From Bradyrhizobium sp. SZCCT0153 (GTDB lineage Bacteria > Pseudomonadota > Alphaproteobacteria > Rhizobiales > Xanthobacteraceae), in assembly GCF_018129995.1 (NCBI RefSeq), contig NZ_JAFCKS010000001.1:903001-967000 (forward strand): 64,000 nt of DNA. Direction: 5' to 3'. The position numbers and the translations under genes were made by a program. The notes below the pieces were generated by a model. The model ran no database searches. It saw only the letters and a program-made list of their open reading frames with translations, and was not told the DNA's origin. The first letter of the stretch is position 1. Each line of letters starts with the position of its first letter. Below, one piece after another: positions 33,357 to 41,872 of the stretch.

Positions 33357-34412
33357 ATGACTCAAAGGACGCCGGACATCCGCGCATCGGCGCAGTTGCT
33401 CGCCCGTTATCGCGAGCCCGACAGCGCGCGCGGTGGCCTCGAACTGGCGATCACGGCGGGACCGCTCCTTATCATCTGGGCTTTGATCTGGGCCGCGCTT
33501 GACCACGGCTATTGGTTTGCCCTGCTGCTCGAGGTGCCCGCGGCGGGTTTGCTGGTCCGCCTCTTCATGATCCAGCACGATTGCGGACACGGCTCTTTCT
33601 TCCGCGGCCGCGTTGCGAACGATTGGGTCGGCCGAGCCATCGGTGTGGTGACACTGACGCCATACCACTACTGGCGGCATAACCATGCACGCCATCATGC
33701 GAATTCCGGCAATCTCGATCACAGGGGCTTGGGCGACATCGACACGTTGACGGTGCGCGAGTTTCGTGGGCAGTCGCGATGGGGTCGGATGCTATATCGC
33801 CTGTATCGACATCCGATCGTGATGTTTGGCGTGGGTCCCACGTATCTGTTCATCTTGAAGCATCGATTGCCGGTAGGGCTGATGCGTGGCGGCTGGAAGC
33901 CCTGGTTGAGTACAATGGGCACGAACGTCGCGATTGCAGTCCTCGTCACCGCGATGATCCTGCTGGTCGGTTGGGGGCCATTCATGCTGATACACCTGCC
34001 GATCATCGTTCTGGCGGCGTCGATCGGCGTCTGGCTGTTCTACGTCCAGCACCAGTTCGAGCACACCTACTGGTCCCACGACGAGAGCTGGAATTTTCAC
34101 GACGCTGCGCTGCACGGCAGCTCCCACTACCAATTGCCGGCTGTCCTGCGCTGGTTCACGGCAAATATCGGTGTCCACCACATCCATCATCTTTGCAGCC
34201 GAATTCCCTGCTATCGCTTGCCGGACGTGTTGCGCGACCATCCGCAGCTCGCCGGCGTCGGACGGATTACGCTGCTCCAGAGCTTGCGGACTGTGCGGCT
34301 GACCTTGTGGGATGAGGAGCGGTTGCAACTCATCTCCTTTGGAGAGGCAGCTCTGACCTCAACCGCCTCGCCGGCGTTGGCCTCGTCTGAGCCGCGGCGG
34401 CGTCCTGGCTGA
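33357..34412 (+). CDS. Membrane fatty acid desaturase
   Basis: A 351-residue acyl-lipid/acyl-CoA desaturase-type di-iron membrane enzyme. Three histidine boxes are complete: HDCGH (74-78), HNHARHH (108-114) and HHIHH (274-278). Four main membrane segments are visible. It introduces double bonds into membrane fatty acids, using oxygen. ATG 33357 begins the conserved region; the open frame upstream is not membrane-like. Two TGAGCAAT palindromes lie upstream, linking membrane lipid change to the local regulator (inference). Confidence 0.87.
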   Translation: MTQRTPDIRASAQLLARYREPDSARGGLELAITAGPLLIIWALIWAALDHGYWFALLLEVPAAGLLVRLFMIQHDCGHGSFFRGRVANDWVGRAIGVVTLTPYHYWRHNHARHHANSGNLDHRGLGDIDTLTVREFRGQSRWGRMLYRLYRHPIVMFGVGPTYLFILKHRLPVGLMRGGWKPWLSTMGTNVAIAVLVTAMILLVGWGPFMLIHLPIIVLAASIGVWLFYVQHQFEHTYWSHDESWNFHDAALHGSSHYQLPAVLRWFTANIGVHHIHHLCSRIPCYRLPDVLRDHPQLAGVGRITLLQSLRTVRLTLWDEERLQLISFGEAALTSTASPALASSEPRRRPG

Positions 34413-34781
34413 AACGTCGCGAATGTGGGCGCCCCGTAGTTGCGCCCGCAGCCGACGGTCGGTCGCCATGGCGGCGTATGCGGCGCCTGTGATCTCATTG
34501 TGACCTGTAGCGCGCTCGGTTCCGCCACGGCGCGGACATCCGGGATTGCGCCATCTCCAAGGCGGACATTCTGACGCAGCGTCCAGCCGCAAGCTCCGGG
34601 CCAGCTTTAGCCGTGGCCACCCTTTCTCCCTTGCGGGCTGTCGTATATGAGAGATTTGTCGCCCCGACGCGCCGGATGTTCCCGCAAGCGGCTTGGAAGG
34701 GCGGCTGTGATTTCTTAATGCAAAGATCGCAATCTGACACGTGATCGGCACAGGCAGACCGGCATTTCGACCGAGGATGGC
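34413..34781. other. Intergenic region without gene (369 bp)
   Basis: No frame here has a supported start or a recognisable product. The last 120 bp become AT-richer, consistent with the promoter of the L,D-transpeptidase gene. No clear palindrome was found. Confidence 0.5.
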
Positions 34782-36338
34782 ATGAAAAACCGACTGACAA
34801 CGGCGCAACCCACCATGACGATGCGGCGTTGGGGTCCTCCCGGAATTGTGACATTGGCGTTGGTCGCATTGGCGGCGGCGGCCCCCGTCACCGCGGCCAA
34901 GCAGGCGCGCCAGCCGGCCGAGGCGGTCGCCCCGCGCGAGGCCGGTGAGCCGATCATGGCGATCGTGTCGATCAAGAGCCAGCAGGTCACCTTCTACGAC
35001 GCCGACGGCTGGATCCTGCGGGCTCCTGTCTCGACCGGCACGACCGGGCGCGAGACGCCGGCCGGCGTCTTCGCCGTCGTCGAGAAGGACAAGGACCACC
35101 ACTCGACCATGTATGACGATGCCTGGATGCCGAACATGCAGCGCATCACCTGGAACGGCATCGCGCTGCATGGCGGGCCGCTGCCCGGCTATGCCGCCTC
35201 GCATGGTTGCGTGCGGATGCCCTTCGGCTTCGCCGAGGGCCTGTTCGACAAGACCAATATCGGCATGCGGGTGATCATCTCGCCTAACGACGCGGCCCCG
35301 ATCGATTTCACCCATCCCTCGCTGTTCGTGCCGAAGCGGGAGGCCATTGAGGCGGCGCCGCGCCGCATCGACAAGCTGTCCGGCGAGGCCGAGGAGGCGA
35401 TCCGCGCCGCCGACGAGACCAAGAAGGCCGCCGCGGTCGCGGCGAAGGAGGCCGCAGCGCTTCCCGCCTCGCTGCGCAAGCTGGAACAGCAAAAATCGCG
35501 CGCCGACGCCGAGCTCGCTTTCGCCGACAAACAGCTCGCCGCCGCAAAGACCGATCCGGCTCGCGCCAAGGCCGAGGAGCTCAAGCAGAAGGTCGCCGCC
35601 AAGGCCGCCGATGCGGCAAGCCAGCTCGATGCCGCCAAGGCCGCCGCGCAGCCGAAGCGCGATGCCGTCGCCGCCACCAAGGAAGCTGCCAAGCTCGCGG
35701 CGACCAAGAAGAGCGAAGCCGTCAAGGCTGCGACCGACGCAAAGCTCGCGCTCGAGCCTGTCTCGGTCTTCATCAGCCGCGCGACACAGAAGCTCTATGT
35801 GCGGCGGAACACGCACAAGCCGGCGCCGGACGGCGGCGGCGAGGTGTTCGACACCAGCATCGAGGTTCCCGTCACGATCCGCAATCCCGACCAGCCGCTC
35901 GGCACGCATATCTTCACGGCAATGGCGAAGAACGATACCGGCCTGCGCTGGAGCGTCGTCACGATCGAGAACGGCGACGACGCCAAGGACGCACTCGATC
36001 GCATCACCATCCCCCAGGACGTGTGGGATCGCATCGGGCCGACCGCGTTGCCGCGCTCGTCGATCGTCATCTCGGACGAGCCGTTGAGTGCCGAAACCAA
36101 CTATCGGACCGAGTTCGTGGCGGTGCTGAGCAACCAGCCGCAGGGTGGCTTCATCACCCGCAAGCCGACCGCGCCTCCAATGGATGTTGCGGACGACGAC
36201 GGCTGGGGCAATGGCGGCAACGGTTTTGGCTTCTTCTTCCAGCAGCGCGACCCGAACCCGCAACCCGTCAATCCGCGCCGGCGTGGCCAGTATCAGTACT
36301 ATCAATCGACGCAGCCGATGCAACGGAGCTGGTGGTAG
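34782..36338 (+). CDS. L,D-transpeptidase (YkuD) with coiled coil and degenerate second domain
   Basis: A 518-residue exported protein with a signal or anchor segment (about 20-39). The first YkuD domain (about 58-170) has the catalytic motif HGGPLPGYAASHGCVRM with His130, His141 and Cys143. An Ala/Lys/Glu-rich coiled coil of about 130 residues (190-325) follows. A second region (327-440) again starts like YkuD (VFISRATQKLYV, then PVTIRNPDQPLGTHIFTAM) but lacks the SHGC cysteine. It probably makes 3-3 peptidoglycan crosslinks or anchors proteins in the periplasm. The C-terminus is Asn/Gln/Pro-rich. Confidence 0.88.
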   Translation: MKNRLTTAQPTMTMRRWGPPGIVTLALVALAAAAPVTAAKQARQPAEAVAPREAGEPIMAIVSIKSQQVTFYDADGWILRAPVSTGTTGRETPAGVFAVVEKDKDHHSTMYDDAWMPNMQRITWNGIALHGGPLPGYAASHGCVRMPFGFAEGLFDKTNIGMRVIISPNDAAPIDFTHPSLFVPKREAIEAAPRRIDKLSGEAEEAIRAADETKKAAAVAAKEAAALPASLRKLEQQKSRADAELAFADKQLAAAKTDPARAKAEELKQKVAAKAADAASQLDAAKAAAQPKRDAVAATKEAAKLAATKKSEAVKAATDAKLALEPVSVFISRATQKLYVRRNTHKPAPDGGGEVFDTSIEVPVTIRNPDQPLGTHIFTAMAKNDTGLRWSVVTIENGDDAKDALDRITIPQDVWDRIGPTALPRSSIVISDEPLSAETNYRTEFVAVLSNQPQGGFITRKPTAPPMDVADDDGWGNGGNGFGFFFQQRDPNPQPVNPRRRGQYQYYQSTQPMQRSWW

Positions 36339-36374
36339 GATCCGCGGCTTGGTGCGCCGTGCCGAAATCCGCTG

Positions 36375-37187
36375 CTAAATGCGCGCCTCGATCACGATAG
36401 CCTGAATCTTGCCCTCGATCGGTCCGGACCCATGGCGGGCTCGGATCGCCTCGGCAACGAGGTCCGTTGCAGCCTGAAGCTTGCTGCCGTCTCGTGCCTC
36501 GATCTCGCTGCGCAGCGGCGTGCCCTGGCAGAGCGCGATCGCGGCGTAGTCTGGCGACGGCGCGTGGGCCAGCTCGGATCGCGTTTCGATCGATATGTCA
36601 CGGAAGCCCGCGCCTTCGAGGTCGGATCTGATGACGTCCTTGTCGTAATAGCCGTGCGGGGTCCGGACCATGAAGCGGGGTGGATCTTCGGGAAACATTT
36701 TTCCGAGCGCGACCGTGGCGTCGTGCGTGAGCGAATTGTCCTCGATGCGATCCCAGACGTTGAACACGAAGGTGCCATCGCCCTTCAGGACGCGCTTCAC
36801 GTCCCCGTAGGCCTTGATCCGGTCCGGAAAGAACATGGCGCCGAACTGGCAGCAGACGACGTCGAATTCGGCGTCGCCAAATGGCAGGGCCATTGCATCC
36901 GCCTGGCGCCAGGTGATTCGATCATCATCCGCCTGACGATGCGCCGCGACCGCAAGCATCGGCTCGTTCAGATCGGTGGCGACATAACGGATGCCGCGCG
37001 GCAACGCCGCCGCCACGGCGCGCGTCACCGCACCGGTGCCGGCTGCGATTTCGAGCAGCACGGAAGGAGAGCGGGCGGCGATACGTCTTGCGAGGTCCTC
37101 GGCGTAGACGGCGAAGATCATCGGGACGAGATATTCGTCGTAGAGCTTCGGGATCGAGCCGGCAAAAACCTTGTCAGTGCTGGACAT
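36375..37187 (-). CDS. Class I SAM-dependent methyltransferase
   Basis: A 270-residue methyltransferase of the UbiE/Methyltransf_11 type. Motif I is LEIAAGTGAVTRAVAAALP (about residues 40-58), motif II YVATDLNEPMLAVA, and motif III FDVVCCQFGAMFFPDRIKA with the post-motif KGDGTFVFNVWD. The substrate is unknown. It stands alone after the convergent L,D-transpeptidase gene. Confidence 0.88.
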   Translation of the reverse strand: MSSTDKVFAGSIPKLYDEYLVPMIFAVYAEDLARRIAARSPSVLLEIAAGTGAVTRAVAAALPRGIRYVATDLNEPMLAVAAHRQADDDRITWRQADAMALPFGDAEFDVVCCQFGAMFFPDRIKAYGDVKRVLKGDGTFVFNVWDRIEDNSLTHDATVALGKMFPEDPPRFMVRTPHGYYDKDVIRSDLEGAGFRDISIETRSELAHAPSPDYAAIALCQGTPLRSEIEARDGSKLQAATDLVAEAIRARHGSGPIEGKIQAIVIEARI

Positions 37188-37240
37188 GCTTGCCTCGCTG
37201 AAGGTTCGGACACGAAGCTCGTATTACCATGGATTGCCGT

Positions 37241-37430
37241 CTACCGCGCCAGCAGCGCCGTGAACCCCGCCGGCTCCTGCATCGCCTTGCGCGCTTCGAG
37301 CGACATCGGCTCGTAGCGGCTGCCGTTGAAGATGCTGAGCCGGCTTCGACGCCATTTGACCCGGCATAGCAGCCTTCGGGCGTGTAGCTGACGTAGCCGT
37401 CGTCGCCGAAGCGATGGCCGAATTGCCCAT
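37241..37430 (-). pseudogene. Possible gene remnant
   Basis: The 37.2-37.6 kb interval has no intact gene. On the minus strand one frame reads GDDGYVSYTPEGCYAG and a shifted frame continues LSIFNGSRYEPMSLEARKAM to a stop at 37241. This looks like the frameshifted C-terminus of a decayed protein. I cannot assign a family, and chance open frames remain possible. The rest of 37188-37632 shows only an inverted repeat GGATATTC/GAATATCC at 37542-37570. Confidence 0.3.
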
Positions 37431-37632
37431 CACCAGCGCCATGCGGCGAATGCCACAATCGGCTGAAAGACAAGCGCCAAGATGCTGAGAACAGCGCTGA
37501 GAACAAAGAGATAAAAAAACTTCATCACGGCCCCCAAGCCGGGATATTCAAAACGTCAATGAGAATATCCGACCGGGGCCGCAATACAATTTCTATTTGA
37601 TTTCGTCCGGCGCTCCCAACCGGTGATCGGTT

Positions 37633-38172
37633 CTAGGATTTCGCCCCACCGACCTCACGGATCGGCCGTGTGCCGTCCCAGTTCATCGCCGCCTGCCGGA
37701 CTTTTTCGAAGAACGGTCCCTTGCTGCCGCTGACGTCGGATATCTCGATCACGGTCCCCGGATGGGCCTGCGTGTCGAAATAGGCAAAGCGCCCCTTCTC
37801 GCCGCCGATCTGGCCTTCATGGCCGATCCTGTAGCCGAGCCCGATCGCCCTGTCGTAGAGCGCCTGGTAGTCGTGGCTCCAGTAGGACATGTGCTGGAGG
37901 CCTTCGTGACCGGCGTCCAAAAACTCCTTGTACAGCGAGGGTGCGTCGTTGCGCTGCTGGATCAGCTCGATCTGGAGGTCGCCGGAATTGGCCAGCGCGA
38001 TGCTCATCTCGACCGCGGAATCCCGGCCGCGATGGCGGAACCAGTCGGTCTTGACGCGGTCCATGTAGTACCAGGGACCGACGCCCATCACCTCGTTCCA
38101 GTGCTTCATCGCGGCGTGAATGTCCCGCACGACATATCCGTTCTGGCGCACCGCGCCGAAGATGCGGCTCAT
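37633..38172 (-). CDS. VOC family protein (glyoxalase/dioxygenase fold)
   Basis: A 179-residue vicinal-oxygen-chelate protein. It starts FGAVRQNGYVVRDIHAAMKHWNEVMGVGPWYY and contains a central HMSYWSHDY and a late HPGTVIEISD, giving metal-ligand His and Glu candidates. ATG 38172 has AGGAG 8 nt upstream. The substrate is unknown. It is followed upstream by a Bug-family fragment, so the group may be the remnant of a catabolic operon. Confidence 0.83.
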   Translation of the reverse strand: MSRIFGAVRQNGYVVRDIHAAMKHWNEVMGVGPWYYMDRVKTDWFRHRGRDSAVEMSIALANSGDLQIELIQQRNDAPSLYKEFLDAGHEGLQHMSYWSHDYQALYDRAIGLGYRIGHEGQIGGEKGRFAYFDTQAHPGTVIEISDVSGSKGPFFEKVRQAAMNWDGTRPIREVGGAKS

Positions 38173-38197
38173 GCTCGCGCTCCTCTCGTCGCCTCGT

Positions 38198-38383
38198 TCA
38201 CCTGACTTCGATGCCTGCGTCCATGGCAACCTGCTTCCAGGCCGCGATATCGCGTGCGTTGATGTCGCGCTGCTCCCCGCCGGAGACGAATTGCGGTGTG
38301 ATGCCGAGCGCAAGCAGCTTGTTCATTATCTCGGCATCGCCGAGCGCGTCCTTCAGGGCCGCCGACAGTTTTTTCGCGATCAA
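38198..38383 (-). pseudogene. C-terminal fragment of Bug/TctC-type substrate-binding protein
   Basis: The frame encodes 61 residues resembling the last part of Bug-family tripartite-tricarboxylate binding proteins: KLSAALKDALGDAEIMNKLLALGITPQFVSGG then a terminal KQVAMDAGIEVR. The N-terminal 80 percent of a normal 320-residue protein is missing and no matching sequence lies upstream in 38384-38450. It has an ATG and could be translated but cannot bind ligand alone. A full-length relative lies at 57418-58407. Confidence 0.6.
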
Positions 38384-38450
38384 AATTGCTCTCCGCTTCT
38401 TCCGGGAGCAGAGTTTGAAACGCGTGGCGAAACGAATGACCGCGCATGTG

Positions 38451-38482
38451 GTTGACTAGCGAACGATCGTTCGTTAGTCAAC
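38451..38482. promoter_or_regulatory. 32-bp palindromic TetR operator
   Basis: GTTGACTA(G/A)CGAACGATCGTTCG(T/C)TAGTCAAC is an inverted repeat over 32 bp with only one mismatched pair, centred at 38466/38467. Its right edge is 5 bp before the TetR start codon. A repressor bound here would block its own transcription and initiation (inference). Confidence 0.8.
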
Positions 38483-38487
38483 CTTGT

Positions 38488-39189
38488 ATGGCTGTCCCCA
38501 CCCTCAGTGCGGCGCAAGCGGTTGCGCCGACGACCCGCGAGCGCATCCTCTCCGAGGCGCTCAATCTGTTCGCGCAGAGCGGCTATGGCGGCGCCTCGAT
38601 GCGCGAGCTCGCGCGCCGCGTCGGCGTCCGCGAGAGCAGCCTCTACAATCATTTCGCCGGCAAGGCCGCGATCCTGGAAGCGATCGTTGCCGAGCACGGC
38701 CCGGCGAGTTCGGCGAGCCGGCTGGAACAAGCGCGCTACAGGCAGCTCGCGCGCCAGCCTGCTGCGTTCTGCCGGCAGTTTGCATTTGACCTGGTCGAGC
38801 AATGGTCCGATCCCCGCGAACACCAGTTCCAGAAAGTCATCACCGCCGAGCGAAACCGCGTGCCCGGCATCCGCGCCAAGTTCGCCGATCATTTTTACGC
38901 GCGCGAGCAGAGCATGATGACGGATTATTTTCGCGGCTTCGCGCTTGCCGGCCTGGTCTCGACGTCCGATCCGCGCGAGACCTCGCGGCTGTTCGCGGCC
39001 GGCCTCATCTACATCCGCCTCGAGCATTACGTGATGGGGGCGGCGCCGTCGCCGCGGCCGAAGGTGATCGAGGCGATCGACCGGTATCTCGCCTTCTTCC
39101 TGTCGCTGATCGCGGCGGATGGCGGGACGCACGTCAACAAGAAACGAAAAGCCAAGGGAGAGACGCGTGGCAAGGCTGCCCCTGATTGA
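38488..39189 (+). CDS. TetR/AcrR family transcriptional regulator
   Basis: A 233-residue repressor with a helix-turn-helix at about residues 16-62 (ASMRELARRVGVRESSLYNHFAGKAAILEAIV), a helical ligand domain, and a Lys-rich tail. ATG 38488 sits 5 bp after a 32-bp palindrome and lacks a strong ribosome site. The stop overlaps the CMD-family gene by 23 bp, so regulator, CMD and SDR genes form one autoregulated operon. Confidence 0.88.
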   Translation: MAVPTLSAAQAVAPTTRERILSEALNLFAQSGYGGASMRELARRVGVRESSLYNHFAGKAAILEAIVAEHGPASSASRLEQARYRQLARQPAAFCRQFAFDLVEQWSDPREHQFQKVITAERNRVPGIRAKFADHFYAREQSMMTDYFRGFALAGLVSTSDPRETSRLFAAGLIYIRLEHYVMGAAPSPRPKVIEAIDRYLAFFLSLIAADGGTHVNKKRKAKGETRGKAAPD

Positions 39190-39727
39190 TCCGGAGACGA
39201 CCAGCGGCGATATCCGCGCCTCGTTCGACCGCATGCCGGTCAAGCTCAACATCTTTCGCATGATGGCCCATGCCGAGGCCAACATGATCCCGGCGATGCG
39301 GCTCGGCAATTCGATCCTGCACAAGCAGAAGCTCGGCGCGGTCAACCGCGAGCTGTTGATCCTCCAGGCCGCCCAGCTGGAAGGCGGCGCCTATGAATGG
39401 CGCCAGCACGTGCCGATCGCGCTTGGCGTCGGCTGCACGCAGGCACAGATCGATGCGGTCGAGCGCGCTGACTATGACGCCAACGCATTGAACGAAGCCG
39501 AGCGTGCGCTGCTCAAATTCGGCCGCGACGTCGTCGAGAATGTCCGCGTGGGCGAAGCGACCTTCGCCGCCGCTCGCAGGCACTTCAGCGACCAGGAGAT
39601 CGTCGAAGCCATCGTCACGCTCGGCTTCTACATGATGATGGCGCGTCTCACCGAAGCCACCGAGACCGATCTCGATCCCGCAGCCGGCATGAAGGTCTAT
39701 GACGCCGGCAAGAAGCCGGGCCGCTGA
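39167..39727 (+). CDS. Carboxymuconolactone decarboxylase (CMD) family protein
   Basis: A 186-residue all-helical CMD/AhpD-fold protein. The core pattern is LNIFRMMAHAEANMIPAMRLGNSIL and REL-LILQAAQLEGGAYEWRQHVPIALGVG. The CxxC pair of AhpD peroxidases is absent, so decarboxylase-like or unknown chemistry is more likely. GTG 39167 has GGGAG 6 nt upstream and starts inside the TetR gene. The SDR gene follows at once. Confidence 0.85.
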   Translation: MARLPLIDPETTSGDIRASFDRMPVKLNIFRMMAHAEANMIPAMRLGNSILHKQKLGAVNRELLILQAAQLEGGAYEWRQHVPIALGVGCTQAQIDAVERADYDANALNEAERALLKFGRDVVENVRVGEATFAAARRHFSDQEIVEAIVTLGFYMMMARLTEATETDLDPAAGMKVYDAGKKPGR

Positions 39728-39728
39728 G

Positions 39729-40574
39729 ATGGCGGAAACCGAGAGCAAGCCGGACCGCTACGTCCGACCGCCGAGCGCGGAGTCACTGGGCGAGGCGCCG
39801 GGCAGGGGACGCCTCAAAGGCCGCCGCATCCTGATCGTCGGCGGCGGCCAGCGCGTGTTCGACGCCGCCACCGATCCGATCGGCAACGGCCGCGCCATGA
39901 GCATTCTTTGCGCTCGCGAAGGCGCGAAGGTCGCCGTCGCCGATCTCAACCGCACCTCCGCCCAGCAGACAGTCAAGCACATCATCGATGAAGGCGGTGA
40001 GGGTTTTGCCATCGCGGCGGACGTCACGAGCGAGGCTGACGTTCAGCGCATGATCGAGGAAGCTCACCGGGCTATGGGCGGCCTCGACGGCATGGTGCTG
40101 AACATCGGCACCTTCGGCAAGGTCGGGCTCGATGCCGTCAGCCCCGAGGAGTGGAATGGGATTTACGACGTCAACGTCCGCGGTCCCATGCTGTGCTGCC
40201 GCGCGGCCATGCCGAGATTCGACAACGGCGGCGCCATCGTCTTCATCTCCTCGATCGCCGCGCTGAAGGCCGGCTCGCAGATGGCGGTATACGATTCCTC
40301 CAAGGCCGCACTCGGCGGCCTCATGCGCAACATCGCCCATCTCGGAGCGCGCCGCGGCATCCGTGCCAATCTCGTCTATCCCGGCCTCGTCGACACCCCC
40401 AACGGCCGCGAGGCCGGCGCCGGCCGCCCCAATCGCGGCAAGGGCCACGTCCCCTTCGGCCGCCAGGCCACCGCATGGGAGATCGCCTACGCCGTGCTGT
40501 TCTTTCTCTCGGATGAAAGCGTCTATGTCACTGCGCAGACACTCGCGGTCGATAGCGGGCTGAGCGGGATGTGA
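39729..40574 (+). CDS. SDR family oxidoreductase
   Basis: A 281-residue short-chain dehydrogenase/reductase. The catalytic Ser-Tyr-Lys set is in FISSIAAL and YDSSKAAL, and NIGTFG replaces the usual NNAG. The cofactor loop is atypical: VGGGQRVFDAATDPIGNGRA instead of TGxxxGIG, with an insertion before the glycine turn. The stop of the CMD gene lies 2 bp upstream, indicating translational coupling. The substrate is unknown. Confidence 0.87.
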   Translation: MAETESKPDRYVRPPSAESLGEAPGRGRLKGRRILIVGGGQRVFDAATDPIGNGRAMSILCAREGAKVAVADLNRTSAQQTVKHIIDEGGEGFAIAADVTSEADVQRMIEEAHRAMGGLDGMVLNIGTFGKVGLDAVSPEEWNGIYDVNVRGPMLCCRAAMPRFDNGGAIVFISSIAALKAGSQMAVYDSSKAALGGLMRNIAHLGARRGIRANLVYPGLVDTPNGREAGAGRPNRGKGHVPFGRQATAWEIAYAVLFFLSDESVYVTAQTLAVDSGLSGM

Positions 40575-40583
40575 GGCGGCATC

Positions 40584-41093
40584 CTATCGCTCGGGCGACA
40601 GCGCCCGGCCGAGCAGATGGTCGAGCGAGACCCGCCCCGGCCCGTAGGCCATGATGCCGAGCGCCATTGCGGCCCAGGTGATGTGCACCGGCCAGCCGTC
40701 GGGCACGGTGAGTTCGACGATGACAGTCATGAATAGCAGTCCAAGGGCGGCGAACCGAGTGCCGAGTCCGAGGATCAGCAGAATCGGGAACATGATCTCG
40801 CCGCACCCTGACAGGAAGGCCATCACCGTCGGCGCCGGATAATGATAGGGGCCGCCCGGCAGATGCAGCATGAATTCGTCGGTGAACAGCGTCACTGCGG
40901 TGTCGTTGAGCTGCAGGAAGCCGCCCCATTTGAGAATGCCGGAGCGCCAGAACGGCACCGCCAGTGCGACGCGCAGCACGAGCTGGACGATCGACGGCGA
41001 TGCGATGGTCTTCACCAGATCATTGGCCCTCTCGATGAGCAGCCTGATAGCCGGTGGGTTGCCGCCTGCAGACAGGCGTTGATCCGCGATCAT
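40584..41093 (-). CDS. DoxX family membrane protein of the bufferin operon
   Basis: A 169-residue inner-membrane protein of the DoxX family with about four membrane segments. Typical blocks are LRVALAVPFWRSGILKWGGFLQL and GCGEIMFPILLILGLGTRFAALGLLF. ATG 41093 overlaps the bufC stop by 4 bp. DoxX genes are frequent in DUF692/DUF2063 operons, where their role is not settled; redox or membrane steps in export are possible (inference). Confidence 0.87.
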   Translation of the reverse strand: MIADQRLSAGGNPPAIRLLIERANDLVKTIASPSIVQLVLRVALAVPFWRSGILKWGGFLQLNDTAVTLFTDEFMLHLPGGPYHYPAPTVMAFLSGCGEIMFPILLILGLGTRFAALGLLFMTVIVELTVPDGWPVHITWAAMALGIMAYGPGRVSLDHLLGRALSPER

Positions 41094-41872
41094 CGTGGGT
41101 CTCCAGAGGCAATTGAGCTGAATGCGCCGGCTTCGATCAGGCCGGCGATGTTCGAGGCGATGTCGAAACCGGGCGATGCCTCCAGCGCCGACACCGCGGC
41201 CTCGCCGAGCGGCTGGCCCGACATCAGACCGGTCGCGAAGACCGCGCCGCCCGGCGGAAGGTGCCGGACGGTGACGTCGAATTCTGCGCGCGTGATCAAC
41301 GCGTCCTCCGGCGTCGATGCGTCGATGTGTTCGAAGGGCGCCGTATCGCGGTTGGCAGCAAAGATGGTCACCGCCGAGAATCGCGACCGCACGATGTGCG
41401 CCGCCGGGTGAGGCGCTAGGACGAGATCGGCCAACCGGTCGGGCGCGACAGCGGAAAGCTGTGCCGGCGCGAGCGGCGCGGCGTCGCGCGCGTGATATGC
41501 GTCGAGCCAGGCCCGCTCGATGCGGGCGACGTCGGCGAGCCACGGCATCGTCTGCGCATGTTCGTAGGCCTCGATGAAAGCCGGAAAGTCGCGGCCATAG
41601 TCGAACAGCAGCGGCGAGGTCGGCGGCGTCTGGCGAACATGGAAGCGCGCCATGGCGCGGAAGAAGTCGGGGCCGGTGATGCGCTGCACCGCCGGATAGA
41701 TCGCGGCGACAGCGTCGATCAGGCTGACCGTGACGTTGTTGCGGTAGACGTCGTAGCGTTTGCCGCCCGCCTTGCCGTTCGGGCCGGTCACCGCCGCAGG
41801 CACACCGCGCGCCGGATCGAGCAGCGCCGGCGCGAAGGTCGCGGCAAAGGACAGATCCTGCTCAGGCGGCAT
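41090..41872 (-). CDS. bufC: BufC-type DUF2063 partner protein of MNIO enzyme
   Basis: A 260-residue protein with an N-terminal DUF2063 (HvfC/BufC) domain, about residues 8-105: RYDVYRNNVTVSLIDAVAAIYPAVQRITGPDFF is the hallmark. The C-terminal half is an alpha/beta accessory domain. In characterised systems this protein delivers the precursor peptide to the DUF692 oxygenase. It overlaps bufB by 11 bp and the DoxX gene by 4 bp. GGAG precedes ATG 41872. Confidence 0.88.
   Translation of the reverse strand: MPPEQDLSFAATFAPALLDPARGVPAAVTGPNGKAGGKRYDVYRNNVTVSLIDAVAAIYPAVQRITGPDFFRAMARFHVRQTPPTSPLLFDYGRDFPAFIEAYEHAQTMPWLADVARIERAWLDAYHARDAAPLAPAQLSAVAPDRLADLVLAPHPAAHIVRSRFSAVTIFAANRDTAPFEHIDASTPEDALITRAEFDVTVRHLPPGGAVFATGLMSGQPLGEAAVSALEASPGFDIASNIAGLIEAGAFSSIASGDPR

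Noticed and set aside
34359-36323. 654-residue minus-strand open frame
   Set aside because: It is the antisense shadow of the L,D-transpeptidase gene; composition is His/Arg/Gly/Asp-rich without any domain.
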